DNA from: Falsiroseomonas sp051433195
GTDB taxonomy: Bacteria; Pseudomonadota; Alphaproteobacteria; Acetobacterales; Acetobacteraceae
Length of the DNA stretch: 64,000 bases
Reading direction: 5' to 3'
NCBI RefSeq assembly: GCF_051433195.1
Contig: NZ_JBHMFT010000005.1
Location: 228,636-292,635 of the forward strand
The notes below the pieces were generated by a model. That model ran no database searches, was not told the origin of the DNA, and saw only the letters and a program-made list of their open reading frames with translations. The translations under genes were made by a program, and so were the position numbers. The stretch's first letter is position 1. Every line of letters begins with the position of its first letter. Below are positions 33,605 through 42,292 of the stretch, in pieces.

Positions 33605-34727
33605 TCAGCGGAACAGGCTGAGCAGCGACTGGCTCTGCTCGTTGGCGATGGACAGCGACTGCGTCGCCAGCTGCTGCTTGGTCTGCAGGCTGGTCAGCCG
33701 CGCGCTTTCCTCCGCCAGGTCGGCATCGACCAGGGCGCCGAGGCCTTCCTTGATCGAGTCGTTCAGCTGCGTCGTGAAGGTCGTCAGGCCATCGACCTGG
33801 CGGATATTGGCGCCGAGATTCGCCAGCCGCGTGCCCATCAGGTCGATGGCACCCTCGACCAGCGCGATCGCCTCGTCCTGGCCGGTGCCCGCGGCCGGCG
33901 CGGCTTCCACCGTGGCGCCGGTGATGTCGGTGGTCACATCCTCCGAATTGCCGCGGATGTAGAGCTCACCGGCATTGTTCAGCCCGGCATCCAGGCCAGC
34001 TTCCTTCATCCGGGTGATCAGCGCGGTGATCCGGGTCAGCGGGCTGTCCGTCGCTGAACTCGAAGACCAGGTCGACATCTTCCAGCGCCGTCGCCGGGTC
34101 ACCGTCCAGGTCGCGCTGCACGGTGACGGTCAGCACCTCCCCATTCGCCGGGGCCAGCGTATCGTCGAAGGTGACGGTACGGGCGGCGGAGGTGACGGAC
34201 AGGCCGGTCAGGTCGAGGCCGGCCGCGGTGCTGTCCGTGCCCGTCACTGCGGTGACCGAGCCCTGGATGTCGCGCACGATCTCGACCGAGGTGTTGGTCA
34301 CGCCATCCACGGTCAGGCCGTTGGTCAGCAGGTTCACGCCGTTGAAGGTGGCGGACCTCGCGAAGGCGTCGATGTTCTGCAGCGCGTTGGTGATCTGGTT
34401 GTTGATCTGCTCGGGGTCCAGGCCCTGCTGCTGGCCCTGCGTCATGGTCTGCTTCAGGCGGCCGAGTTCGTCCGAGATCTGCGTCGCCGCGTCGCGCGCC
34501 ACGGTCAGTGCCGCCTTGCCGAACTTCAGGCTGTCCTTCACCGCCGTCATGCCGTTCAGGTCGGCGCGCATGTTCTGCGCGATGGCGAACACGGCGGGAT
34601 CGTCATCGGCCTTGCTGATGCGCAGCCCGGTCTCGATCCGCTGCTGCGTCCGGCCCATGTCCTTGCCGATGTTGTTCAGCGAGCGGACGGCCGCCATGGC
34701 GGCGGCATTGGTGTTGACGGAGGACAT
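33605..34727 (-). pseudogene. fliC: Flagellin, frameshifted near residue 226
   Basis: The N-terminal frame (MSSVNTNAAAMAAVRSLNNIGKDM, SKADDDPAVFAIAQNMRADL) is a normal flagellin D0/D1 up to VDLVFEFSDG at about 34050. It then runs into an unrelated frame that ends at 33966. The +1 frame picks up at once with DSPLTRITALITRMKEAGLDAG and carries on to SIANEQSQSLLSLFR, the normal flagellin C-terminus. One extra G at 34048-34049 explains the break. Repaired, the protein would have about 373 residues. As read, it lacks the C-terminal D1/D0 helices and could not polymerise. AAGGAGATGGGG is the ribosome binding site. A sequencing error cannot be excluded. No second flagellin is in the window. Confidence 0.85.
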
Positions 34728-34927
34728 TGTCCCCATCTCCTTCGAAAAGCGTTCCGCGTGCGGGGCGGCATTTTGCCTCCCGTCCGCGGGACCGGTGGTC
34801 CGGCGCCGCAACGGCGCCTTCTGCATCGGCCACTGACCCAGGCTTGTGGGCCTACCCTGCCATCCTGCCGCGGCCCGATGAATCCGGCGTAAAGCACGCC
34901 GAGGATTCCGGCCCGGCCGGAGAAATT
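34728..34927 (-). promoter_or_regulatory. Structured leader of the flagellin gene
   Basis: This 200-bp region between flbT and the flagellin start contains several inverted repeats. They are GAATCC-GGCGT with ACGCC-GGATTC (34880-34908, two-base bulge), GGCGCC with GGCGCC (34802-34818), and GGACC with GGTCC (34789-34801). In Caulobacter FlbT acts on the flagellin mRNA leader, so a folded leader beside flbT is expected; the specific FlbT site is inference. No sigma-54 or sigma-28 promoter was found here. Confidence 0.45.
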
Positions 34928-35392
34928 CTAGCTGGCGTGCGGCCGCGCCGCGGCCGAGGCACCCAACGCGCCCAGCGGCATCGCGAGACCGGTCTGCACA
35001 TCAAGGCCGAGCACCGTCGCCTCGTGCCGCATCACATGCCGCACCAGGCGCAGCGCCTGGTACCATTCATCCTGCTCCGCCAGCGCCAGCGAACGCTCCA
35101 GCAACTGGCGCGCCATGTCGGAGGTCGTCGCCTCCTGGAACTCGGCCACCAGGCGGTGCGCGTCGGCCATCGCGGTTTCCCGGTCTTCCTCCGGCCCGAC
35201 ATAGGCGCATTGCAGCGCGAAGTAGATGCGCCGCGACGGCGTGTTCGCCCCCTCCGGCGACATCACCTGCTTGCCGAACAGGAAACGCGCCTTCGCCACG
35301 AGTTCCACGCGGGTGCGGCTGCGGAAGCGCAGGGAGGCACCGTTCACGACCATCAACTCGCCGGCCCGCATCTCGAGCACCAATGTGGACAT
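34928..35392 (-). CDS. flbT: FlbT, post-transcriptional regulator of flagellin
   Basis: A 154-residue protein. LVLEMRAGELMVVNGASLRFRSRTRVELVAKARFLFGKQVM and RRIYFALQCAYVGPEEDRETAMADAHRLVAEF are typical of FlbT. In Caulobacter it binds flagellin mRNA and promotes its decay until the hook is complete. It is encoded immediately upstream of flagellin on the same strand, with flaF downstream, giving the classic flbT-fliC-flaF arrangement. Confidence 0.92.
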   Translation of the reverse strand: MSTLVLEMRAGELMVVNGASLRFRSRTRVELVAKARFLFGKQVMSPEGANTPSRRIYFALQCAYVGPEEDRETAMADAHRLVAEFQEATTSDMARQLLERSLALAEQDEWYQALRLVRHVMRHEATVLGLDVQTGLAMPLGALGASAAARPHAS

Positions 35393-35640
35393 GCCACTCT
35401 CCCGACTGTGCCGGCCCTGGCGGCTGGTCGTGCCGCCAATCCGGGTGCCGGCGAATGCCGGCCGTCGCGAATCTTTCGCCTCCGCGCGGCCTGCGCCGCG
35501 GGCTCGTTTCTTCGAGGTGCGTGGCGAACGCCGGCCACCTGCCGAGGCGCACCACGCCCCTGCATCATGGCGCAGCGCGCATTAACGTGGCTTGAAGGCG
35601 CGGCGGCCCGCGGCAGGTTTCGCGCAATGGTTGCAGGCAG

Positions 35641-36681
35641 CTACCGCAGCAGCTGGGCCAGCGACAGGCGGGACAGCATGCCGGTGACCTCGTAGGACGC
35701 CTCCAGCCGGGAGCGCAGCTGGCCGAGCTGGGCGGACGCCTCGGCCAGGTCCACCTCCTCCAGCGTGCCGAGCTGGGTCCGCAGCGCCACCAGCGTATCC
35801 CGGTGCCCGTCCCGCGCGCTGGCCAGCCGGCGCTCCGCCGCGCCGAGCACGCCCTGTTCGGCCGAAAGCCCGCGCGTCACGCCGCCGAGCGACTCCGCCA
35901 CGCCCTGCAGCAGCGGCGACAGGCCGCCGCCTTCGGCCGCCTGCGCCGGGGTGACGGCGGCCAGCACCGCCAGGCTGCGCAACAATTCCCGGCCCCAGCT
36001 TGCCGCCAGCCCACCATCCGCGTCGCGGTTGGCGAAGACGCCGATGGCCACCCGCTGGCCATCCGCCACCTGCACGGCGCGCGTCGCCTCGGTGCTGCCG
36101 TCGCCCTCCAGGAAGGCGGAGAAGGCGGTGGTGGCGGGGTCGCTGGCCGCCGCCACCGTATCGGCCAGCACCGAAGCGGCATTGCCCGCATCCAGCGTGG
36201 CGACGGAGGCGGCGATGGCGCTCGCCAGCGGGCCCTCGGCGATGCCGGCCGCATCCGGCACCGGCGGTGCGCCGACATCGGAGCCGGAGAACAGGTAGTC
36301 CCCGCCATGCTGCGTGTTGAGCAGCGCCGCCACTTCCTCCAGCGCCGCGCGGGCGGTGCGGGCCAGCGCCTCCGTCCCCGGGGGGCCCAGGGTGCGGGCG
36401 CGCAGCGCCTCCGCGTTCAGGTTGCCGGCGATCTCCTGCAGCCGGCCCAGCACCGTCTGCGTCGCCGCGGCGCGGCCGGCGGCGCGGTCGGCGGCGCCGG
36501 CATAGGTCTCCCGCCGCGCCACCTCCCCGCGCAGGTCGATGGCGCGGCGCGCTTCCGGGCGGAGGTCGCCGAACACCTGCGCGCGCTGGCCGGTGGAGAC
36601 CTGGCGGGAGGTGGTATCGAGGCGAAGGCGCAGCGCCGACTGGTCGGTCGCCAGGCCGCCGATGGTGCCGAGGATCGACAT
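35641..36681 (-). CDS. flgL: FlgL, hook-filament junction protein (HAP3)
   Basis: A 346-residue flagellin-like protein. The N-terminus SILGTIGGLATDQSALRLRLDTTSRQVSTGQRAQVFGDL forms the D0/D1 helix, the middle holds NTQHGGDYLFSGSDVGAPPV, a FlgL hallmark, and the C-terminus (LEASYEVTGMLSRLSLAQLLR) is the second D0 helix. It joins the hook-associated protein FlgK to the filament. It lies 17 bp after flgK. The 248 bp downstream, before flbT, hold no gene and no promoter that I could recognise. Confidence 0.9.
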   Translation of the reverse strand: MSILGTIGGLATDQSALRLRLDTTSRQVSTGQRAQVFGDLRPEARRAIDLRGEVARRETYAGAADRAAGRAAATQTVLGRLQEIAGNLNAEALRARTLGPPGTEALARTARAALEEVAALLNTQHGGDYLFSGSDVGAPPVPDAAGIAEGPLASAIAASVATLDAGNAASVLADTVAAASDPATTAFSAFLEGDGSTEATRAVQVADGQRVAIGVFANRDADGGLAASWGRELLRSLAVLAAVTPAQAAEGGGLSPLLQGVAESLGGVTRGLSAEQGVLGAAERRLASARDGHRDTLVALRTQLGTLEEVDLAEASAQLGQLRSRLEASYEVTGMLSRLSLAQLLR

Positions 36682-36698
36682 GGTTCAGGCCCCCTTGA

Positions 36699-38228
36699 TC
36701 AGCGGACGGCGCTGAACAGCGCGTCCCACATCGCCTGGATGGTGGAGATGACGCGGGCGTTGACGCCATAGGCGGTCTGCAACTGCACCATCGCCGCGAC
36801 CTCCGCATCCACATCCACGCCGGACCGTTCGGCGAAGCGGCCGGCCAGCAGCGATTCGAGGCTGCCGGCGCGGGCCAGCGCCTCGGTCGCCGCGGCACGG
36901 GCGCCGGTCTGCTCGGCGACCAGCGCGGCGCCGTAATCCACCAGCGTGCGCAGGCCGGACAGCGGGGAGGCCAGCGTGCCATCGGGGCCGAGCCCGCCGG
37001 TGGCGAAGCCCGGCTGCGCCACGCCGGCCGCCTGTTCCCCGCCGAAGCTGAAATCCAGTACCCGGTCCAGCAGCGTGGCAAAGCCGGCCGGGCCGCCCGG
37101 GGGGTTCGGCGTGAAGGCCGTGGGCCCGGCGGGGGCGCCCACCACCGCCTGCGTGCCATCCCGCAGCAGCGCCGGGTCGGCGGCCACCGCCGGGTTCACC
37201 CGGATGGTGCCGGCGAAGCCGATCATGGCGCTGCCGGCATAGGGTTGCGTCGGGTCCGGCACGGCACCGGCGGCATCGGTGAACAGGCGCAGCCCCTGCT
37301 GGTCCAGACGGTGCGCCAGTTGCGAGGCCGCGAGGTCCGCCTCCGCCTGCATCCGCGGCAGGGTCGCGTCGCGCAGCGTCACCGCAGCACCCATGCGGCC
37401 GCCGGCCAATTGCCGCGTCACGTCGCGCCCGCCCAGCATCACGCCGGGCAGCGTGCCGGCCCCGCCATGATAGGCGCCGCTGCCGACCGTCGCATCCGCC
37501 AGCGAGAAGGGCGCGCTGCCGGGGACCAGCGGCAGCACCACGCCGCCGCGCGCCACCAGCGTCACCTCGCCGTTCGTGGCGCGGATGACGGACAGGTCGA
37601 GGGACTGCGCCAGGCCGCCGATGGCCAGGTCGCGCTGGTCCTCCAGCCCGGCGGTGCTGCGGCCGGCGGCGTGTTCGCGGGCGATGTCGCGGTTCAGCGT
37701 GGCAACCTCGGACAGGCCGGCATTCACCGCCGCGACCTCCGCCCGCAGCGCATCCTGCGCGCCCTGCCGCGCCGTGCCGATGGCGTCGGAGATGCCGTTC
37801 AGCCGCGTGGCGAGCTGCGCGGCCGCTTCGACCACGGCGCCACGGCGCACCGAATCGGCGGGCTGTTCGCGCAGGTCGATGAAGGCGGATTGCAGCCCCC
37901 CCATCAGGCCGCCCAGGCTGTCGCCATTCTCCGGCGAGCCATGCGCGGCCTCGACCCCGCCGAGCAGCCTTTCACGCAGCGTGGCCGCGGCGACATCGCC
38001 GCCGGCGCGCTGCTGCGCCGCCTGCACGGCCAGGTCGACATCGCGCGTGATGGCCTGCGCGCGCACGCCATTGCCGGCGCCGGCGACCGTCTGCGCCAGG
38101 CCGGCCTGGGATTTGCGAGTGTGGCCGGCGGTGCCGGCATTGGCGATGTCGTCCGCCGCCCGCGCCATCTGGCGATCGAGCAGCCGGAGGCCGCCGGTGG
38201 CGACCGAGAGCGCGCCGTCGAGGCTCAT
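36699..38228 (-). CDS. flgK: FlgK, hook-associated protein 1
   Basis: A 509-residue protein. The start SLDGALSVATGGLRLLDRQMARAADDIANAGTAGHTRKSQ and the end VDVDAEVAAMVQLQTAYGVNARVISTIQAMWDAL are the conserved FlgK/FlgE-type terminal helices. The GLSEVATLNRDIAREHAAGRSTAGLEDQRD segment is typical of FlgK. It caps the hook and precedes FlgL. GAGGAAGCC is the ribosome binding site. The short gap to flgE contains a hairpin and a repeated flgE tail. Confidence 0.92.
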   Translation of the reverse strand: MSLDGALSVATGGLRLLDRQMARAADDIANAGTAGHTRKSQAGLAQTVAGAGNGVRAQAITRDVDLAVQAAQQRAGGDVAAATLRERLLGGVEAAHGSPENGDSLGGLMGGLQSAFIDLREQPADSVRRGAVVEAAAQLATRLNGISDAIGTARQGAQDALRAEVAAVNAGLSEVATLNRDIAREHAAGRSTAGLEDQRDLAIGGLAQSLDLSVIRATNGEVTLVARGGVVLPLVPGSAPFSLADATVGSGAYHGGAGTLPGVMLGGRDVTRQLAGGRMGAAVTLRDATLPRMQAEADLAASQLAHRLDQQGLRLFTDAAGAVPDPTQPYAGSAMIGFAGTIRVNPAVAADPALLRDGTQAVVGAPAGPTAFTPNPPGGPAGFATLLDRVLDFSFGGEQAAGVAQPGFATGGLGPDGTLASPLSGLRTLVDYGAALVAEQTGARAAATEALARAGSLESLLAGRFAERSGVDVDAEVAAMVQLQTAYGVNARVISTIQAMWDALFSAVR

Positions 38229-38275
38229 CGGGGCGGCTTCCTCACCGGGCTACTCCTCACCGCTTCATGTTGCCA

Positions 38276-38296
38276 CTGACGTGCCTTGCACGTCAG
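38276..38296. repeat. Hairpin at the flgE stop codon
   Basis: Perfect 9-bp inverted repeat CTGACGTGC / GCACGTCAG around CTT. It overlaps the flgE stop (38293-38295). On the minus strand, AATATGAAGCGCTGA before it and AACATGAAGCGGTGA after it are near copies (13 of 15), as if the gene's end had been duplicated around the hairpin. Confidence 0.65.
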
Positions 38297-39660
38297 CGCT
38301 TCATATTAATCGTGTCCTGCAGCATCTCGTCGCTGGCGGTCACGATGCGGGTGTTGGAGGTGTAGGCGCGCTGGGCCAGGATCAGCTTGGAGAATTCGGC
38401 GGCGATGTCGACGTTGGACCGCTCGATGGAGCCCGTCACCAGCTTGCCGACGCCGTTCGAGGACGCATCCGTCACCCGCGCCTCGCCGCTTTCCACGGTG
38501 CGCAGGAAGGCCTGGCCATCCAGGCGCTGCAGCTTGTCCGGGTCGTTGAAGGCCACCACCGGCACGCGGGCCACGATGCGGGTCTGGCCGTTGTCGTAGT
38601 TCACCGCGACGTCGCCATTCTCCCTGACCGTCAGGCCGGAATAGGCGCCGAGCGGCACGCCGTCCTGCGACAGGTCGCGCACGCTGTATTCGGTGCCGGA
38701 GAAGTTGGTCAGCCCGGTCGGCTGGCCGAAGCCGCCGAGGCGCAGGTTCAGGGTCTGCTGGCCGAAGCCGTAATCCGCGGTGAAGCTCAGCGAGGCCGCA
38801 TCCCCGGCGGCGATCGGCGGCGGCACCGTGCCGGTGGTGGCGGCCAGTGCGGTGATGGCGGAGATGGTGCCGGCGGGCGCGTCGATCGGCGGCGGGCCGG
38901 CGGCGATCTGCCCGCCGAACTCGATGTCGGCGAAGCGGCCATCCGGCGGGTTCTCGGTATCCCCGGCCGGGGTGATGCGCAGCCGCCAAGTGTCGGTGTC
39001 CAGCCGCCACCAGTCCAGCGTCACCTGCTGCTGGTTGCCGAGGTCGTCGAAGATCTGGATGACGCTGCTGACCGGCGCCTCGGTCGGCGCCCAGGGTGCC
39101 GCGGCCGGCGCGGCGACGACGCTGGGCACGTTGTAGGGCAGGTTGGCGGCCAGGTCGATGCGGGTGGTGGGCTGCGGGTTGTAGACCAGCTCGCTGATCC
39201 GGATTGGGTTCAGGGCGGTGCGGTCGGGCTCGCCATTGGGCAGCATCTGCCAGCCCTCCAGGTAGTAGCCGGCGCCGTTCACCATGTAGCCGTCGCGGTC
39301 CATCGCGAAGTCGCCGGCGCGGGTGTAGAAGCGGCGGTCGTCGAACAGCACGTCGTCGCCGGTGCCGCCGCGCGCCTGGGCGACGGAGAAGAAGCCCTGC
39401 CCGGCGATCGCCATGGCGAGCGGGTTCTCGGTCTGCTCCACCGTGCCCTGCACCGTGTTGGTATAGTCCGGCCGCGCCTCCACCGAACCCGGCATGTGCA
39501 GCCGGTTGGTGGAGCGCGTGAGCCAGCTGGTGAAGTTGGTGTCCACCCGCTTGAAGCCGGTGGTCTGGCTGTTGGCGACGTTGTCGGAGACATGGCCGAG
39601 GGCGCGGGCCTGGGCGGTCAGCCCGCTGATGGCGGTGGTCATGGAGCCGAGCAGCGACAT
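38293..39660 (-). CDS. flgE: FlgE, flagellar hook protein
   Basis: A 455-residue hook subunit. The start SLLGSMTTAISGLTAQARALGHVSDNVANSQTTGFKRVDT and the ending SIERSNVDIAAEFSKLILAQRAYTSNTRIVTASDEMLQDTINMKR are definitive for FlgE. A variable surface domain lies between about residues 190 and 330. CGGAAGGTCCCACGC precedes the ATG. A near-perfect sigma-54 promoter lies 78-92 bp upstream. It heads the minus-strand hook/filament block (flgE-flgK-flgL-flbT-flagellin-flaF). Confidence 0.94.
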   Translation of the reverse strand: MSLLGSMTTAISGLTAQARALGHVSDNVANSQTTGFKRVDTNFTSWLTRSTNRLHMPGSVEARPDYTNTVQGTVEQTENPLAMAIAGQGFFSVAQARGGTGDDVLFDDRRFYTRAGDFAMDRDGYMVNGAGYYLEGWQMLPNGEPDRTALNPIRISELVYNPQPTTRIDLAANLPYNVPSVVAAPAAAPWAPTEAPVSSVIQIFDDLGNQQQVTLDWWRLDTDTWRLRITPAGDTENPPDGRFADIEFGGQIAAGPPPIDAPAGTISAITALAATTGTVPPPIAAGDAASLSFTADYGFGQQTLNLRLGGFGQPTGLTNFSGTEYSVRDLSQDGVPLGAYSGLTVRENGDVAVNYDNGQTRIVARVPVVAFNDPDKLQRLDGQAFLRTVESGEARVTDASSNGVGKLVTGSIERSNVDIAAEFSKLILAQRAYTSNTRIVTASDEMLQDTINMKR

Positions 39661-39737
39661 GCGTGGGACCTTCCGTGGCGGAGGAGCGCGAGAGGGGGCA
39701 TCGGGCCTCGGTCGAACCGCTGCCGAGGGGGATGATG

Positions 39738-39752
39738 GCAACCGGCGTGCCA
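39738..39752 (-). promoter_or_regulatory. Sigma-54 promoter of flgE
   Basis: On the minus strand the sequence is TGGCACGCCGGTTGC, an exact match to TGGCACG-N4-TTGC (the -24/-12 elements). Transcription would start near 39727, about 67 bases before the flgE ATG. Sigma-54 control of hook genes is established in Caulobacter. Confidence 0.78.
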
Positions 39753-39846
39753 GCCTGGACCGCCGGATCGGCGGCCGGGGTTGCCGGCTGGCGGCAGGAT
39801 CTGCCGGCCGGCGACCCGATTCTTCCGGGCGATGGCTGGGCGGGCG

Positions 39847-39861
39847 TGGCATGGCGGTTGC
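39847..39861 (+). promoter_or_regulatory. Sigma-54 promoter of fliK-flgD
   Basis: The sequence TGGCATGGCGGTTGC matches TGGCACG-N4-TTGC with one mismatch and correct GG-GC spacing. Predicted start near 39873, about 34 bases before the fliK ATG. It is back to back with the flgE promoter, so one enhancer-binding activator could serve both. Confidence 0.7.
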
Positions 39862-39906
39862 CTTCCAGGAGCCGTGGCGCATGCCGCCCGAGGAAGACGC
39901 CTCCGC

Positions 39907-41595
39907 ATGGACATCCTGGCCGCCATCCCGCCGCCGACGGCGACCGCCGGCCCCCTGCCGGCCGCTAAGGGCACCGCGCCCCAGGGCTTCGCGGCGCTGC
40001 TTGGCCTGGCGGTGCAGGCGCAGGACCTGGCGGGCATGGGCACGACAGGCGCGGAACCGGCCGAGGCGGCGGCCGCGGCGACGCCACGGCCGGGTTCGGC
40101 GCCTGCAGCCGCGCCCGCCGGGGATGAAGGGGCCGGGGATGAAGGGGCTGGAGTGCTCACGACCGGCCCGGCCGAGACCGAGGCGCTGGCACTGCCGGAG
40201 GCGGCCATGGGCGCCGAGCCGAACGTGGTCGGGCCGACGCAAGCGGGCCTGGTCTTCCTCATGCCGGCGGTGCCGCCGCCGGCGGTGCCGGTCTTCGGGG
40301 ATCAGCCACCCGCCGGAACGCCGGCCGCGACGCCCGCGCCGTCGCTGCCCTTGTCGTCGCCTGCATCCGTCGCGAAGCCGGCTGCGTCAGGGCCAGCCGT
40401 GGCGGCAGGAGGTACGGCGCCACCGGGTCCAGCTGCCGCGGTGCCCGCCCCGACGGGCCTCGCTGCCGATGTCGCGGCGCCCGAGGCTGCGGCGGATGGC
40501 GACCTGGCGCCCATGGGCCTGGCGCCGATCCCGCACCAGGCGCCCGACGCCGGAAGCGGGTCGCCGCCGCCGCTTTCGGCCACGCTGCGTCCGGCCGCAA
40601 CGCCGGCGGCCCATCCGGCCGCCCATCCGACGGCGCCCGGCGGGCCGGAGCCGTCTCGCGCGGCGGATGGCCTCACGACATCGCCAGGGGCGCCGACCCC
40701 GGCGACGCCCGGCCAGGTCGCGGCGGTGGCTGGTCGCGACCCGGCGGCGGACGGGCGCCTGGCCCTGGCCGTCGCACCGGCGGCCACGCCGCAGCCGGCC
40801 CCGGACCCTGCGCCCTCGTCCGACGCCGAGGAGGCGCCCGCCGCGCCGCTGTCGACCAACGCCGGCGACACGTCACCCGGGGATCAGGGGGAAGCGCCGC
40901 CGACCAGCCTCGGCACGGTCTCCTCGAAGGACGGCATGCCGGTGGCCTCGGCCGAGCCACACCTGGCCACGGACCCGCGTCCAGCCGTGGATCGGCCCGC
41001 GACGTCGGTGGCCGGGGCCGAGCCTGGCCCGGCCGAGCGAAGCCCTGGCCAGCCGGGGCCTGTCCCGTTGGGCCTCGAGCCACCTGGCATCGACTTGGCC
41101 GGCCGCACCCCTGCGGTCCCGGTGCCGCGCGCGGCGGCCCCGGTTCCCGTGGCCTGGCCCGCCCGCCAGGTCGCGCCCTTCGCCGTGGCGCTGGCGCTCG
41201 GGCCGGATTCCAGCCTGACCCTGACGCTCGATCCGGTGGAACTCGGCCGGGTGGAGGTCGCCATCGAGCGCAGCCGCGGTGAGGCCGCCATCCGCGTCTC
41301 CGCCGAGCGGCCCGAGACGCTGGCGCTGCTGCAACGCGATGCGCGGGAGCTGGAGCGGGCCCTGGGCGATGCCGGCTTCGGCGATCGCGCGCCGACGCTG
41401 TCCTTCGGGCTCAGCCAGAACGGCCCGGGGCAATCCGGGACCGGACATCCGAACCCCCGCCAGGACAACCCGGGCCATGGCGGGGGACCGGGCGGGGGAC
41501 CGGGCGGGCAGCGCGAGGCGGGCGGCTTCCCGCGCCTCGCCGACCAAGCCCCGCGACGCGCCCCGCATCGCGGCCTCATCGATCTTGCCGTCTGA
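39907..41595 (+). CDS. fliK: FliK, flagellar hook-length control protein
   Basis: A 562-residue protein. Residues 1 to about 430 are an Ala/Pro/Gly-rich, low-complexity region, expected to be an extended ruler. The C-terminal domain (ALGPDSSLTLTLDPVELGRVEVAIERSRGEAAIRVSAERPETLALLQRDARELERAL, about 435-500) is the conserved Flg_hook domain that switches export specificity. The tail is Gly/Pro/Gln-rich. The start MDILAAIPPP follows GAGGAAG. It is divergent from flgE under a sigma-54 promoter, and flgD lies 14 bp downstream. Confidence 0.9.
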   Translation: MDILAAIPPPTATAGPLPAAKGTAPQGFAALLGLAVQAQDLAGMGTTGAEPAEAAAAATPRPGSAPAAAPAGDEGAGDEGAGVLTTGPAETEALALPEAAMGAEPNVVGPTQAGLVFLMPAVPPPAVPVFGDQPPAGTPAATPAPSLPLSSPASVAKPAASGPAVAAGGTAPPGPAAAVPAPTGLAADVAAPEAAADGDLAPMGLAPIPHQAPDAGSGSPPPLSATLRPAATPAAHPAAHPTAPGGPEPSRAADGLTTSPGAPTPATPGQVAAVAGRDPAADGRLALAVAPAATPQPAPDPAPSSDAEEAPAAPLSTNAGDTSPGDQGEAPPTSLGTVSSKDGMPVASAEPHLATDPRPAVDRPATSVAGAEPGPAERSPGQPGPVPLGLEPPGIDLAGRTPAVPVPRAAAPVPVAWPARQVAPFAVALALGPDSSLTLTLDPVELGRVEVAIERSRGEAAIRVSAERPETLALLQRDARELERALGDAGFGDRAPTLSFGLSQNGPGQSGTGHPNPRQDNPGHGGGPGGGPGGQREAGGFPRLADQAPRRAPHRGLIDLAV

Positions 41596-41609
41596 CGGAG
41601 ACCTTGGCC

Positions 41610-42284
41610 ATGAGTGGAACCATCCAGCCCAACAGCTTCGCGACCGGCACCGCCAGCAACGGCAATGCCGCCAGCAGCAGCACGCGGCTGTCGGGCGACC
41701 TCGACACCTTCCTGAAGCTGCTGACCACTCAGTTGCAGAACCAGGACCCGACCGCGCCGATGGATGCGAACCAGCTGACCGAGCAGCTGGTGCAGTTCTC
41801 CACCGTCGAACAGCAGGTCAACACCAACGCCACCCTGGAACAGCTTCTCAGCCTGCAGCAGTCCAGCCAGCTTGGCGAGGCGGCCGGGCTGGTGGGGCGG
41901 CGCGTGGCGGTGGAGACGGACCGGCTGCCGTTGCAGGGCGGCCGGGCGGAGGTGAACCTGCCCGCCGCCGGGGCCGCCCGCAGCGCCCGGATCGAGGTGC
42001 GCGACGCCAACAACCTGCTGGTCCGGACCAGCGACGTGCCGCTGACCGGCGCCGCCACCACCTGGCGCTGGGATGGGCTGGACGGCCAGGCCCGGCAGCG
42101 CCCGGATGGGCTGTACCGCGTGACGGTCAGCGGCCGCGCCGCCGATGGCGCTGCGACGCCGCTGGCCTTCTCGGTGACCGGGCAGGTCACCGGGGCGGTG
42201 CGCGAATCCGGCTCGGTGATGCTGCGGATGGACGGGCTGACGGTCGGCTACGACCGCCTGCGGGATTTCGGCCAAGGCGGCTGA
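41610..42284 (+). CDS. flgD: FlgD, hook-capping (rod modification) protein
   Basis: A 224-residue protein. The N-terminal LDTFLKLLTTQLQNQDPTAPMDANQLTEQLVQFSTVEQQVNTN is the conserved FlgD capping segment. The rest holds FlgD's Ig-like domains (TTWRWDGLDGQARQRPDGLYRVTV). It scaffolds hook assembly and is itself discarded. GGAG sits upstream of ATG 41610; a TTG two codons earlier is a weaker alternative. Co-transcribed with fliK. The stop lies eight bases from the convergent pgi gene. Confidence 0.92.
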   Translation: MSGTIQPNSFATGTASNGNAASSSTRLSGDLDTFLKLLTTQLQNQDPTAPMDANQLTEQLVQFSTVEQQVNTNATLEQLLSLQQSSQLGEAAGLVGRRVAVETDRLPLQGGRAEVNLPAAGAARSARIEVRDANNLLVRTSDVPLTGAATTWRWDGLDGQARQRPDGLYRVTVSGRAADGAATPLAFSVTGQVTGAVRESGSVMLRMDGLTVGYDRLRDFGQGG

Positions 42285-42292
42285 GGGTCCGC

